From positions 1 to 64,000 of the forward strand of contig CAMYYD010000005.1 of the NCBI GenBank assembly GCA_947303395.1: a stretch of DNA of 64,000 nucleotides, given 5' to 3'. This stretch comes from an uncultured Bacteroidales bacterium (GTDB lineage: Bacteria > Bacteroidota > Bacteroidia > Bacteroidales > F082). Below, piece by piece: positions 1 through 9,048 of the stretch (the stretch's first letter is position 1; every line of letters starts with the position of its first letter). The notes below the pieces were generated by a model. The model was not told the origin of the DNA. It saw only the letters and a list, made by a program, of their open reading frames with translations, and did no database searches. A program made the position numbers and the translations under genes.

Positions 1-136
1 TTATTTTTTTCGGATTGATTATCAATTGTTTGGGTGGGGAATTTTTCCGGAAAAGGCGGAAAAAAGTCTCGAAGTCTGTCCCTTCTAAGGCCTTTTTCCC
101 GCCTCTCCCTCCAAAATTCTACGCCAAATCAATGGG

Positions 137-172
137 AAAACCCTCAAAAGTGATTAATTTTTGAGGGTTTTT
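137..172 (-). terminator. Rho-independent terminator of tRNA-Pro
   Basis: An inverted repeat (AAAACCCTCAAAA paired with TTTTTGAGGGTTTT) lies just 3' of the minus-strand tRNA and is followed by T residues in that direction. Its arms are A/T-flanked on both sides, so it could stop transcription either way. Nothing else is recognisable in bases 1-136. Confidence 0.7.
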
Positions 173-180
173 TGAAACCG

Positions 181-255
181 TCGGAGCAGCCCGACTCGAA
201 CGGGCGACCGCTTGCACCCCATGCAAGAATGCTAGCCAACTGCACCATGCCCCGA
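181..255 (-). tRNA. tRNA-Pro (anticodon GGG)
   Basis: Read on the minus strand the 75 bases fold as a cloverleaf. The acceptor stem is TCGGGGC with GCTCCGA (one G-U pair). The D arm contains AGTTGGCTAG. The anticodon stem CTTGC/GCAAG encloses the loop ATGGGGT, giving anticodon GGG. The T arm contains GTTCGAGTC. CCA is not encoded. The 5' end lies about 10 bases downstream of a minus-strand TATCTTTG box, so the primary transcript should have a very short leader. A terminator follows directly. Confidence 0.93.
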
Positions 256-264
256 TTTCAAGGT

Positions 265-315
265 GCAAAGATATGGAATTTTTTGTTTTGCAAACAAAAA
301 ATTCCCTATCTTTGC
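265..315. promoter_or_regulatory. Palindromic divergent promoter for tRNA-Pro and trxB
   Basis: Bases 265-288 and 292-315 are reverse complements except at one pair (274/306), centred on base 290. Each arm ends in a Bacteroidetes -7 box TATCTTTG: minus strand 273-266 and plus strand 307-314. Each half also supplies the TTTG -33 element of the other promoter: plus 282-285, minus 298-295, each with a 21-base gap to its -7 box. The two core promoters are therefore interleaved and almost mirror images. Confidence 0.75.
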
Positions 316-340
316 AGCAAAATTAACACCTTATTAATAT

Positions 341-1282
341 ATGGAGCACATTCAATGTTTAATTCTCGGCTCAGGCCCTGCCGGATATACCACTGCAATC
401 TACACTGGCCGCGCCGATATAAAGACTGTCATTTATGAAGGACCGCTCACTGGCGGACAACTGACTCAGACAACAGAAATCGAGAACTTCCCTGGCTATC
501 CTGAAGGAATTCAAGGCAACCAGATGATGGACGACCTGCGCCGTCAGGCAGAGAGATTCGGCACAGAGTTCCGCATGGGCTCGATTATCGAAGTCGACGC
601 ATCGAAACGTCCATTCCACTGCAAGTCGGACTTCGGCGACGAACTTCTGGCCGATGTCATCGTGGTGGCAACAGGAGCTTCGGCTCGTTATCTCGGTCTC
701 GAGACAGAGGAACAGTTTAAAGGCGGCGGCGTGTCGGCTTGCGCCACTTGCGACGGATACTTCTATCGCGGCAAAGACGTGGCAGTGGTCGGCGGCGGCG
801 ACACAGCATGCGAAGACGCCACTTATCTCGCGCATCTCTGCAACAAAGTGTATATGATAGTGCGCCGCGATGTGCTCCGCGCCTCGAAAGCGATGCAGCA
901 CCGCGTGATGAACACCCCGAACATTGAAATTCTCTGGAACACCAACACCAAAGAACTCTTCGGCGAAGTAAGCGGATTTATGAGCACACTGCAAGGCGCT
1001 AAGGTGGTCAACAACAAGACCGGCGAAGAACGCACACTGAAAATTGACGGATTCTTTGAGGCTATCGGTCACGTGCCGAACACCGACGTTTTCAAAGGCA
1101 TTCTCGAAATGGACGAGACAGGCTACATCATCACAAAGCCGAAATCGACAGCAACAAGCGTCGAAGGAATCTTCGCTGCCGGCGACTGCCAGGATAAGAC
1201 CTACCGCCAAGCAATAGTGGCAGCAGGAACAGGCGCAATGGCCGGAATTGAAGTTGAGAGATTTTTAATGGAACACAGATAA
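341..1282 (+). CDS. trxB: Thioredoxin-disulfide reductase
   Basis: FAD/NADPH flavoenzyme of 313 residues, the usual length for low-molecular-weight TrxB. It passes electrons from NADPH to thioredoxin in the cytoplasm. The FAD-binding GSGPAG is at residues 10-15. The redox-active CATC is at 134-137, within the family pattern ACATCDG. The NADPH-binding GGGDTA is at 151-156. A C-terminal AAGD motif precedes the conserved YRQAIVAAGTG. The start ATG lies 26 bases after the -7 box and fits the usual N-terminus. The gene stands alone, divergent from tRNA-Pro, with a separate promoter for the next operon. Confidence 0.96.
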   Translation: MEHIQCLILGSGPAGYTTAIYTGRADIKTVIYEGPLTGGQLTQTTEIENFPGYPEGIQGNQMMDDLRRQAERFGTEFRMGSIIEVDASKRPFHCKSDFGDELLADVIVVATGASARYLGLETEEQFKGGGVSACATCDGYFYRGKDVAVVGGGDTACEDATYLAHLCNKVYMIVRRDVLRASKAMQHRVMNTPNIEILWNTNTKELFGEVSGFMSTLQGAKVVNNKTGEERTLKIDGFFEAIGHVPNTDVFKGILEMDETGYIITKPKSTATSVEGIFAAGDCQDKTYRQAIVAAGTGAMAGIEVERFLMEHR

Positions 1283-1347
1283 AGTCGTTTCACCACTTAA
1301 AAATGCCGTTTCGGTAAGAAAGTTTTTTCTATACCTTTTTAAAAAGA

Positions 1348-1355
1348 TACTTTTG
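1348..1355 (+). promoter_or_regulatory. Promoter -7 box of the exporter operon
   Basis: TACTTTTG matches the Bacteroidetes -7 consensus TAnnTTTG. It lies 30 bases before the ATG of the outer-membrane channel gene. The upstream -33 region is only T-rich, without a clear TTTG. Confidence 0.55.
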
Positions 1356-1385
1356 CATTCGATTAAGATGTAAAAGTATTTTTTT

Positions 1386-2684
1386 ATGAAGATTTCGATA
1401 AAAAACATTATTCTGACAGCTTTGGCGATTCTGGCGATGATGCAGCCGGCTTTCGCACAGGACTACCAGTTTACGCTGGAAGACTGCCTGCGTTTCGCGT
1501 TTGCCAACAGCTACGACAGAAAAAGCATGGAACTGAGCGCCGAGTCGCAACAGGTTTCATACGACCAAGCGAGACAGTCAAGACTGCCTAATGTAAGTGC
1601 TTCAGCATCAGAGTCTTATTCACACAATAACGACGGCGGAGGCTTTAGCGGAAACGCCAACATTGGTGCATCGGTGGTCATTTATCAGGGCGGAAACATC
1701 AACAATACCATTGAGCAGAACCGCTTGAACCTCGAGCGTTCCGACATACAGCTGCAGCAATACGACAACCAGCTGTCGGTACAAATTCTGCAGACGTTTC
1801 TCACTGTTTTAAGCAACAACGAACTCCTTGATTATCAAGAAGAAATACTTAATTCAAGTCGTGCGCAGATGCAACAGGGTCGGGAACGCTATAAAGTAGG
1901 CTCAATTCTTGAAAGCGACATGCTTCTCCTTGAGGCTCAATATATTAGCGATTCAAGCAATGTGCTCGAGACCCGCATCAGTCGCGACAACAGCCTGCTT
2001 TCCTTGAAGGTGCTTCTCTCGATGGATCCGACTGATAATCTTCAGATAATTCAGCCAAACACTGAGAGTTTGGAAGAAATGGCTTCAACAATGCCGACCG
2101 AGGAAGAGGCTCTCGACATGGCTCTCGAGGCTTATCCGAGCCTGAAACTCAGCGAATACGATATTTTATTGGCCGAAAACAACATCGAGATGGCGAAAAG
2201 CGGCTATAAACCGTCGCTCACCGCAAGTGCCAGCGTCGGCACGGGCCACATCGATTTCGCCAATCTCGGACAACAGTTCAACGACCGTTTCAACCAGTCG
2301 GCTGGCATCACGCTCAGCATCCCGATTTACAGTCGCGGACAGAACAAAGCCAACGTGAAAAAAAGCAAGATCGCACTCGAACAAGCCCGACTCGAACATG
2401 AGCAAAACCAACTCGATGTGCGTCAGACTGTTTCGCTGGCTTACCGCAACGTCGTATCGGCTTACAACACCTTCAAAGCCTCGCAGCTGAAAGAAAACGC
2501 CTACAGCAAGAGCTACAACGCTTACGAAGTGCAGTTCCAATACGGAAAAATCACCACCGTCGAGCTTCTGCAGCAGCAAAACAACTATCTCAGTGCGCTG
2601 AACACATTCATCCGCAACAAATATTCGCTCGTGCTTCAGCGTAAGATTCTGGATGTTTATATGGGTAAAGAAATAACTTTGTAA
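1386..2684 (+). CDS. TolC-family outer membrane efflux protein
   Basis: 432 residues with a signal peptide ending near AFAQ (residue 25). The rest is two tandem OEP-type helical/strand repeats rich in Q, N, A and S, typical of the TolC trimer that bridges periplasm and outer membrane. The segment LEQARLEHEQNQLDVRQ is the characteristic second-repeat coiled coil. It is first in an operon with a periplasmic adaptor and an ABC transporter (next start 21 bases on), so it is probably the exit duct of a MacAB-like exporter. The substrate cannot be read from the sequence. Confidence 0.9.
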   Translation: MKISIKNIILTALAILAMMQPAFAQDYQFTLEDCLRFAFANSYDRKSMELSAESQQVSYDQARQSRLPNVSASASESYSHNNDGGGFSGNANIGASVVIYQGGNINNTIEQNRLNLERSDIQLQQYDNQLSVQILQTFLTVLSNNELLDYQEEILNSSRAQMQQGRERYKVGSILESDMLLLEAQYISDSSNVLETRISRDNSLLSLKVLLSMDPTDNLQIIQPNTESLEEMASTMPTEEEALDMALEAYPSLKLSEYDILLAENNIEMAKSGYKPSLTASASVGTGHIDFANLGQQFNDRFNQSAGITLSIPIYSRGQNKANVKKSKIALEQARLEHEQNQLDVRQTVSLAYRNVVSAYNTFKASQLKENAYSKSYNAYEVQFQYGKITTVELLQQQNNYLSALNTFIRNKYSLVLQRKILDVYMGKEITL

Positions 2685-2705
2685 ATAATTATAAATCAAC
2701 GAGAT

Positions 2706-3854
2706 ATGAAAAAGAAAAGAACAAAATGGATTATTATAATCGCGATTCTGGCTGTCGTCGTGGCGATAGTTTTCATCAGAAATGGCGCAAAAGCAGGCGG
2801 AAAAGAACTGGTGATTCGCACCCACGTGGTTGAAGAATACACCGTCGAGAACACCGTGACGGCAACCGGAACCATCGAACCTGTTGAGACTGTGGAAGTT
2901 GGAACGCAGGTATCAGGCAAAGTCGAGACGATTTACGTCGACTTCAACTCTGTTGTTAAAAAAGGCGATCTTCTCTGCGAACTCGACAAACTGACGCTGA
3001 ATGAGAGTGTCAGTCGCGCGAAAGCGAACCTCGAATCAGCGGAAAGCCAACTGAAATATGCCAAATCGACATTCGAGCGCACCCAACAGCTTTACAAAAA
3101 CAAAGCTGCCACGCTCGCGGATTTTGAGGCGGCACAAAACACATATACTCAGGCTCAGATGAGCAAGAAAAACGCGCAGGCACAGTACGATCAGGCGAGA
3201 GTGGACCTCGGTTATGCCGACATCTACTCTCCGATCGACGGCGTGGTGCTTGACAGAGCTGTGGAAGTCGGACAGACAGTAGCCGCTTCGTTCAGCACTC
3301 CTACCCTTTTCACTTTGGCAAACGACCTCACAAGAATGCAAGTCGAGGCCAACGTCGATGAGGCTGATATAGGACAAGTAAAACTGAATCAAAGAGTTAC
3401 ATTCACCGTCGACGCTTATCCAGACGATATTTTCAACGGCACTGTGAACCAGATTCGCATGAAGCCAACGACCACCAGCAACGTGGTAACCTACACCGTC
3501 ATCATCGGTGCTCCGAACCCTGAGCAGAAATTGTTTCCAGGTATGACTGCCAGCGTCACCATCGTTACCGAAGAATGCACCGGACTTGCTGTTCCTGCTG
3601 AAGCTCTGCATTTCGCACCTGAAGGACAAACATCTGATAATCAAACTGTTTGGATTAAAAAAGGACAAGACATGATGCCTCAACACGTCAAAGTCGGGAT
3701 GAACGATGCGGCCTATTACATCATCGAACAGGGTTTGCACGAAGGCGATTCGGTAGTGCTTTCCGCACAATTTGTCGCTAAGGAGACGAAGAAAAAGACG
3801 GGTGACAACCCATTCATGCCAGGACCTCCAGGTAAGAACAAAAACAAGAAATAA
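2706..3854 (+). CDS. MacA-like periplasmic adaptor (HlyD/RND family)
   Basis: 382 residues. A lysine-rich start and one membrane anchor (about residues 9-25) are followed by a lipoyl half (VSGKVETIYVDFNSVVKKGD), an alpha-helical hairpin of about 70 residues, the second lipoyl half (YSPIDGVVLDRAVEVGQTV), then beta-barrel and membrane-proximal domains. This is the order of MacA-type adaptors, which couple an ABC permease to TolC. The C-terminus is a basic, proline-containing tail. It lies between the channel gene and the ATPase gene (2 bases to the next ATG), consistent with one transcript. Confidence 0.9.
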   Translation: MKKKRTKWIIIIAILAVVVAIVFIRNGAKAGGKELVIRTHVVEEYTVENTVTATGTIEPVETVEVGTQVSGKVETIYVDFNSVVKKGDLLCELDKLTLNESVSRAKANLESAESQLKYAKSTFERTQQLYKNKAATLADFEAAQNTYTQAQMSKKNAQAQYDQARVDLGYADIYSPIDGVVLDRAVEVGQTVAASFSTPTLFTLANDLTRMQVEANVDEADIGQVKLNQRVTFTVDAYPDDIFNGTVNQIRMKPTTTSNVVTYTVIIGAPNPEQKLFPGMTASVTIVTEECTGLAVPAEALHFAPEGQTSDNQTVWIKKGQDMMPQHVKVGMNDAAYYIIEQGLHEGDSVVLSAQFVAKETKKKTGDNPFMPGPPGKNKNKK

Positions 3855-3856
3855 TC

Positions 3857-4600
3857 ATGGCTAATTCCATTATAAAAGTTGAGAATCTGAAGCGCACTTT
3901 CGTGGTCGGAAGCGAGGAGGTGCACGCCTTGAAGGGTGTATCTTTCGAGATTTTCGAGGGTGATTTCGTGAGCATCATGGGCTCGTCGGGCAGCGGAAAG
4001 TCGACGCTCCTCAACATCCTCGGATGCCTCGACCAGCCCACATCGGGCGAATATCTCATCGACGGCATCTCCGTGAAGGAACGTTCAAAAAACGAGCTTT
4101 CGGAGATTAGAAACCGTAAGATCGGCTTCGTGTTTCAGTCGTACAACCTGCTTCCGCGCACCTCGGCGCTCGAAAACGTGGAACTCCCGCTGATTTACAA
4201 CTCCGACGTTTCGCACAAAGAGCGTCATGAAAGAGCGCAGCACGCCCTTGAGTTAGTTGGCCTGAAAGACCGTATGTATCACATGCCCAATCAGTTATCG
4301 GGCGGACAGCAGCAACGTGTGGCCATCGCCAGAGCCTTGGTCAACGACCCGGTCATAGTGCTTGCCGACGAGGCGACAGGTAACCTCGATACCCGCACTT
4401 CGTACGAGATCATGAGTCTCTTCCAAAGCCTTCACGAGCAAGGCAAGACCATCGCTTTTGTCACGCACGAGTCTGACATCGCGGTGTTTACCAACAGAAC
4501 AATATTTTTACGCGACGGTCACATCCTACGTGACGAGGCGGTTGCAACAAAATCGGCAGCTGAGGCATTGAAAGCCCTGCCAATAGATAATGATTATTGA
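3857..4600 (+). CDS. MacB/LolD-type ABC transporter ATPase
   Basis: 247 residues, the length of a stand-alone LolD/MacB-type nucleotide-binding subunit. Walker [10 protein letters not shown] is at residues 42-50. The Q-loop is in [11 protein letters not shown], the signature LSGGQQQR follows, then Walker [14 protein letters not shown] and the H-loop FVTHE. In E. coli MacB the ATPase is fused to the permease; here they are separate genes, as is common in Bacteroidota. It should energise the permease encoded directly downstream. Confidence 0.94.
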   Translation: MANSIIKVENLKRTFVVGSEEVHALKGVSFEIFEGDFVSIMGSSGSGKSTLLNILGCLDQPTSGEYLIDGISVKERSKNELSEIRNRKIGFVFQSYNLLPRTSALENVELPLIYNSDVSHKERHERAQHALELVGLKDRMYHMPNQLSGGQQQRVAIARALVNDPVIVLADEATGNLDTRTSYEIMSLFQSLHEQGKTIAFVTHESDIAVFTNRTIFLRDGHILRDEAVATKSAAEALKALPIDNDY

Positions 4601-4601
4601 T

Positions 4602-5822
4602 ATGGATATCTTAAATTTAACCAGAATATCGGCTAAAGCTTTGTTGCGCAACAAAACGCGCTCAGCACTCTCAATGCTCGGCATTGTGATTGGCATCGCG
4701 GCGGTTATCGCTGTTGTAAATCTCGGAGAAGGTTTAAAACAAAGCACCGCCAACCAGCTGTCCGACATGGGCACGAACCTCATCATGGTGATGCGTGCCA
4801 ACCAACGACACGGCGGCGTGAGCATGGGCTCGTCGAATGTGCAGTCGCTGAAGGTGAAAGACTGCGAATACATTGCAAAAAATGCTAAAAACATCACCAT
4901 GATAAGCCCTGTGGTGAACAGCGGCGGACAAGTGGTCAACGGCTCGAAAAACTGGTCGGGAACGGTGTACGGCGGCTCGCCTGATTATCTCGAAATCAGG
5001 AAATATGAGATTGAGACAGGTCTTAATTTCACTGAGGAAGACGTGAAAAAATACGCAAAAGTCGGCCTCATCGGTCAGACCATAGTCGAAAATCTTTTCG
5101 GTGAAAACGAAGACCCGATTGGCAAGACCATCCGCGTGGGCAACATGCCGTTTAAAGTCATCGGAACGTTGAAGGGAAAAGGCGAAAACGCTATGGGAAT
5201 GGACCAGGACGACATCATCATCATGCCTTATTCCACCGTGCAAAAACGCATGCTCGGCATCGATTTCATTCATCAGATAGTTTGTTCGGCGGCTTCTGAA
5301 GACGTGGCTGACGCTGCTGTCGACGAAATCGAAAACATACTGCGAACAGCGCATAAAATAGCTGAAAATGGCGAAGACGACTTCGAGGTGCGCACCCAGC
5401 AGGAGCTTCTCGATATGATGACATCGATGACAAGCATGATCACCACGGTGCTTATCGCCATCGCATTAATCTCGCTTTTGGTTGGCTGCATTGGCATTAT
5501 GAACATCATGTACGTCACCGTGACAGAAAGAACAAAAGAAATTGGCCTCCGAATGTCGATCGGAGCGAAAAATTCTGCAATTTTGCTACAGTTTTTGACT
5601 GAAAGTATAATTTTGAGTCTGATAGGCGGCGTTTTAGGCCTTGTCCTCGGCATCGCGCTATCGTATTTTGTTGATTTGATTATGTCTTTACCATTCATTA
5701 TCAACGTGTTATGGATGATAATATCATTTGTGTCGTGTGCAGTGCTCGGTCTCATCGCAGGCTTCTTCCCTGCCCTGAAAGCTTCCCGCACCGACCCTAT
5801 AAATGCTTTACGTTATGAATAA
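4602..5822 (+). CDS. MacB-type ABC permease (FtsX fold)
   Basis: 406 residues from ATG 4602. The ATG at 4590 would overlap the ATPase gene by 11 bases; I prefer 4602 because family members begin MD(I/L)LxLxRIxxKAL. One N-terminal helix (RSALSMLGIVIGIAAVIAV) is followed by a large MacB periplasmic domain (about 50-260), then three C-terminal helices with the FtsX signature ERTKEIGLRMSIGA between them. The protein ends PINALRYE, typical of the family. It is the membrane partner of the preceding ATPase and adaptor. Confidence 0.92.
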   Translation: MDILNLTRISAKALLRNKTRSALSMLGIVIGIAAVIAVVNLGEGLKQSTANQLSDMGTNLIMVMRANQRHGGVSMGSSNVQSLKVKDCEYIAKNAKNITMISPVVNSGGQVVNGSKNWSGTVYGGSPDYLEIRKYEIETGLNFTEEDVKKYAKVGLIGQTIVENLFGENEDPIGKTIRVGNMPFKVIGTLKGKGENAMGMDQDDIIIMPYSTVQKRMLGIDFIHQIVCSAASEDVADAAVDEIENILRTAHKIAENGEDDFEVRTQQELLDMMTSMTSMITTVLIAIALISLLVGCIGIMNIMYVTVTERTKEIGLRMSIGAKNSAILLQFLTESIILSLIGGVLGLVLGIALSYFVDLIMSLPFIINVLWMIISFVSCAVLGLIAGFFPALKASRTDPINALRYE

Positions 5823-6885
5823 AACAACCGCACCGGAATATCTTTCGCTGAAAAGAATCGCCCTCGTGGCGCTGATTATCAGTCTCGGATTCCATCTGAT
5901 TATGATGTTGTCGTTCTTTTTCGGCAACTCGCTGTTCTCAACCGAGGCATCACGAGCCTTGCACCCTCATCACTTTCAATTGTTGAGGTTCCTTTTCTTC
6001 ACCCTGACGAGTTTTATCATGGTTTTCGTGATTCTTCTCTACAACCGGCGAATATTGAGCTTTACTTTTAAAAATAAGTATAACGAACTGATACTCATGA
6101 TATTAGGTTCGGCAATAATTGCTTCGGCATTGTGCATTGGATTTATTTTGGCAAGAGATGCGTTTGATCCGCGACAACCGAATCCTGAGTTTTTATTCAA
6201 CATCATGAGAGACAGCCTTGTTCGCGATTTGACTTTGACAGCAGTGGTTCTCCTTGTGGTTCAATTACTTAGATCGCAGTATTACCAACAGACAACTGCA
6301 GTTGAAAACGAGGCGCTGCGTACTGAGAACATTTTAACCCGTTTCGAGGCATTGAAAAGTCAGCTCGACCCGCATTTTCTGTTCAACTCGCTCAACACTT
6401 TGCAGTCGCTCATCACTTTAGACACCGAAAAAGCCGAAAATTATCTTCAGCAGCTGTCGTCGGTGCTGCGTCACACCCTGCAAAACAAGGAAGTTATAAG
6501 TCTTGACGAGGAACTGAAATGTGTGCACGCCTATTGCGAGATGATGCAGATCCGGTACGGTGAAAACCTGAAATTTGAGTTTAAAATCGACGCTAAATAC
6601 ATCAATTACAGCGTCTTACCCTTATCTTTGCAGTCGCTTATCGAGAACTCGGTGAAGCACAACGTCATCTCATCGAAACAGCCGCTTGTTGTGACTGTGG
6701 CGACTGGCGACGACTGCGTTTCGGTCTCGAATCCTATACAGTTGAAGACAAAACCTGAGGAAAGCAACGGCATCGGGTTGGTGAACCTCTCGGAGCGTTA
6801 CCGACTGAAATGGAACAAAGAAGTTGAAATCACCAACGACGGCAGCACGTTCCGCGTGAAGCTACCTTTGGTTAAAAATGATTGA
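5815..6885 (+). CDS. LytS/YehU-type sensor histidine kinase
   Basis: 356 residues from ATG 5815, which overlaps the permease stop; an in-frame ATG at 5803 is also possible. Four predicted membrane helices occupy about the first 150 residues. A short coiled coil leads into the His_kinase motif LDPHFLFNSLNTLQSL, whose His is the phosphorylation site. The ATP-binding N-box is IENSVKHN and the glycine loop is NGIGLVNL. No separate sensory domain is present, so signals are probably read in or near the membrane. With the next gene it forms a LytSR-type pair, probably controlling or monitoring the exporter in the same operon. Confidence 0.92.
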   Translation: MNKTTAPEYLSLKRIALVALIISLGFHLIMMLSFFFGNSLFSTEASRALHPHHFQLLRFLFFTLTSFIMVFVILLYNRRILSFTFKNKYNELILMILGSAIIASALCIGFILARDAFDPRQPNPEFLFNIMRDSLVRDLTLTAVVLLVVQLLRSQYYQQTTAVENEALRTENILTRFEALKSQLDPHFLFNSLNTLQSLITLDTEKAENYLQQLSSVLRHTLQNKEVISLDEELKCVHAYCEMMQIRYGENLKFEFKIDAKYINYSVLPLSLQSLIENSVKHNVISSKQPLVVTVATGDDCVSVSNPIQLKTKPEESNGIGLVNLSERYRLKWNKEVEITNDGSTFRVKLPLVKND

Positions 6886-6887
6886 TT

Positions 6888-7646
6888 ATGAAGGCTTTAA
6901 TAATTGAAGACGAGGTTTTGGCAGCACAGTCGCTGCAGAAATTGGTGAAGGAAGTCGCTCCCGACACCGAAATCATCGGAGTTTTGCAATCCATTGAAGA
7001 GAGCGTAGCATGGTTCGACGAAAACCCTATGCCCGACTTGGTTTTCATGGACATTCACCTCGCCGACGGCTCGTCGTTCGCCATCTTCGAGCGCACGCAG
7101 ATAACTTGCCCGATCATCTTCACGACGGCTTACGACGAATATGCGCTCAAAGCCTTCGAAGTCAGCAGCATCGACTATCTTTTGAAGCCTATCAACCGCA
7201 ACGATTTGACTCGCGCCATGAACAAATTCAACGCTCTCGTTGGTGAAAAAACGAACAACAACGAGGCCATCGACGCACTTTTACGTCAAATCGGGATGAA
7301 AAAAAGTTACAAATCGTGTTTTTTGGTGCCCGAACGCGACAAACTCGTTCCGCTGCCGACTGCTAACATCGCATATATTTATATTGAAGATAAGTTGGTG
7401 AAAACCATAGCGTTAGATGGTCACACCTACTACATGAGCCAGACTCTCGACGAGATCATGGCCCAACTCAATCCCGACGATTTCTTCAGGGCAAACCGTC
7501 AGTTTATCGTTTCGCGCAAAGCGATAAAAGACATGACAATATGGTTCGGTAACAAATTGTCGCTCAATCTCTTAGTAAAAGTTCCGGAAGAAATTATCAT
7601 CAGTAAGGCGAAGGTCGCCGAGTTCAAGGCGTGGTTTGCGCAATAA
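6888..7646 (+). CDS. LytTR-family response regulator
   Basis: 252 residues. ATG 6888 lies two bases after the kinase stop; TTG 6882 is an alternative. The receiver domain has acidic residues IIEDE near the start, phosphoacceptor Asp in PDLVFMDIHL, Thr in IIFTTAYDEYA and Lys in YLLKPI. The C-terminal LytTR DNA-binding domain (about 150-250) contains FFRANRQFIVSRKAI. It is the partner of the LytS-type kinase. Its stop codon abuts the stop codon of the convergent next gene with no spacer. Confidence 0.93.
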   Translation: MKALIIEDEVLAAQSLQKLVKEVAPDTEIIGVLQSIEESVAWFDENPMPDLVFMDIHLADGSSFAIFERTQITCPIIFTTAYDEYALKAFEVSSIDYLLKPINRNDLTRAMNKFNALVGEKTNNNEAIDALLRQIGMKKSYKSCFLVPERDKLVPLPTANIAYIYIEDKLVKTIALDGHTYYMSQTLDEIMAQLNPDDFFRANRQFIVSRKAIKDMTIWFGNKLSLNLLVKVPEEIIISKAKVAEFKAWFAQ

Positions 7647-9020
7647 TTAGAACATGTAGCCCATTCCGATGTAGAAATTGGAATTGGTGAAGTTATCCTG
7701 CTTGCTGAACGGCATTCCCCATTCGCACGAAAGCACGAAATTCTCGTTCATAGCGAGTTTCAAGCCAGCGCCAGTGCCGAAATGCGGCTCGTGGATTTTT
7801 GCATTTGTGTCAAATAAATCGTCAAAAGTAAGGTTATTGGCCGCCATCCAAGCATTTTCATCAACTTTTTCACGCAAAGCGACCTCGTCGATTTCATATT
7901 TCTGTGTCACAATTCCAGCATCGAGGAAGAGGTTCATCCCTAGATAAAAATGCTGGTTGAACATGTCGAAATTGATGATTCTCGAGCGCAGTTCGGCTGT
8001 TCCGTATGCAAAACCAGGCACCCAAATCCTATCGCGCATCAAACCTCTGACTGAAGTCACGCCGCCGAGCGCATAATACCTATTATGGTCGATATACAAC
8101 TCGTTTTTGTAAGTGTCGAGGTAATACGGCGACTTACCAGCAATGGTGTTTTGAGTCGCCACACGAAATGCCCAAACAAGCCGATCGCCTATAATCGGAA
8201 TGAAATGCATGAAGTCGAAGTTGACCTTCAGGTTGTTGTAATCCTTCAGCTCATTGAACGCCGAGTTATAGGTTAAAAACAAGTCGAAATACCAACCAGT
8301 GACGGTATTAACTCTTTGATTACGAGTATCATACGACACACCACCACGCACATATGGATGCCAGCCGCCATTTTTCTCCGCATCGCTAATCAATCCCCAT
8401 TGACGGTAAAGCTCAAACAACTCCATCTGGTTGTCGGTCATGTCGGATTGTGCAAGATTTACTCGACCTTCGTTGTAGCCGAGCACACCGATTCCGGCAT
8501 AATAATAAAAACCGCCGTGGATCTTACCTCTGATATCAAAAGTAGTACGGAAAAGGTTTGATTTATGGCGATAAAACGCATGATTCAGATAATCAGCGGC
8601 AGTTTTATCTTCAAAATTATGATTAAAAACGCTAAAATTGCCGTTGAAACCGTAAAAATCGTTCATCGCATCTGGGAGATACGAGAAATCAAAGAGAAGT
8701 TTATGTTTTTTTATCACATAATCCGACTCATAAAACAATCGTATCGTTCCGACTTGCTTAGTGGAATAAGAGCCTTCGGCATAAATGAAATGACGATAGT
8801 CCGGGTAGTTTTTGCCATCGCCGTAATCGAAAACATTGGCAGTGAGACCGTAAGTTAGACCTTTGTCGTTGTCGTAGGTTATACCAGGAATCGCACCAAA
8901 GTTCCATCCTGTTTTTATCGGTCGTCCAAGCGAGTCGGTCTGTGTCTCTTTTTTAGGATTTTTCGCCTGCAAAGAAACACAAACCAGTGCAACCAACAAA
9001 AACAGGATGGTTCTTTTCAT
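7647..9020 (-). CDS. Omp85-superfamily outer membrane barrel without POTRA domains
   Basis: 457 residues with a signal peptide ending near LQA (residue 19). The rest is beta-strand alternation ending in a terminal Phe (MGYMF), as in outer-membrane barrels. The segment GGVTSVRGLMRDR resembles the conserved VRGF/Y loop-6 motif of BamA/TamA. There are only about 20-30 residues between signal peptide and the first barrel strands, so no POTRA repeats are present, unlike BamA or TamA. Similar stand-alone barrels occur in Bacteroidota with unknown cargo. It faces the exporter operon tail to tail and is followed 28 bases on by the S46 peptidase on the same strand. Confidence 0.75.
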   Translation of the reverse strand: MKRTILFLLVALVCVSLQAKNPKKETQTDSLGRPIKTGWNFGAIPGITYDNDKGLTYGLTANVFDYGDGKNYPDYRHFIYAEGSYSTKQVGTIRLFYESDYVIKKHKLLFDFSYLPDAMNDFYGFNGNFSVFNHNFEDKTAADYLNHAFYRHKSNLFRTTFDIRGKIHGGFYYYAGIGVLGYNEGRVNLAQSDMTDNQMELFELYRQWGLISDAEKNGGWHPYVRGGVSYDTRNQRVNTVTGWYFDLFLTYNSAFNELKDYNNLKVNFDFMHFIPIIGDRLVWAFRVATQNTIAGKSPYYLDTYKNELYIDHNRYYALGGVTSVRGLMRDRIWVPGFAYGTAELRSRIINFDMFNQHFYLGMNLFLDAGIVTQKYEIDEVALREKVDENAWMAANNLTFDDLFDTNAKIHEPHFGTGAGLKLAMNENFVLSCEWGMPFSKQDNFTNSNFYIGMGYMF

Positions 9021-9048
9021 TACTCTATACTCTTTTACTCCTTACTCT

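Noticed and set aside
371-1210. A 279-codon minus-strand frame opposite trxB
   Set aside because: trxB is complete with all catalytic motifs. The antisense product is Cys/His-rich, has no recognisable fold and has no promoter.
9021-9048. Repeated TACTC/TACTCTTT motifs as a regulatory site
   Set aside because: This is a short pyrimidine-rich tract between two same-strand genes with no dyad or spacing pattern. It is probably a decayed simple repeat.
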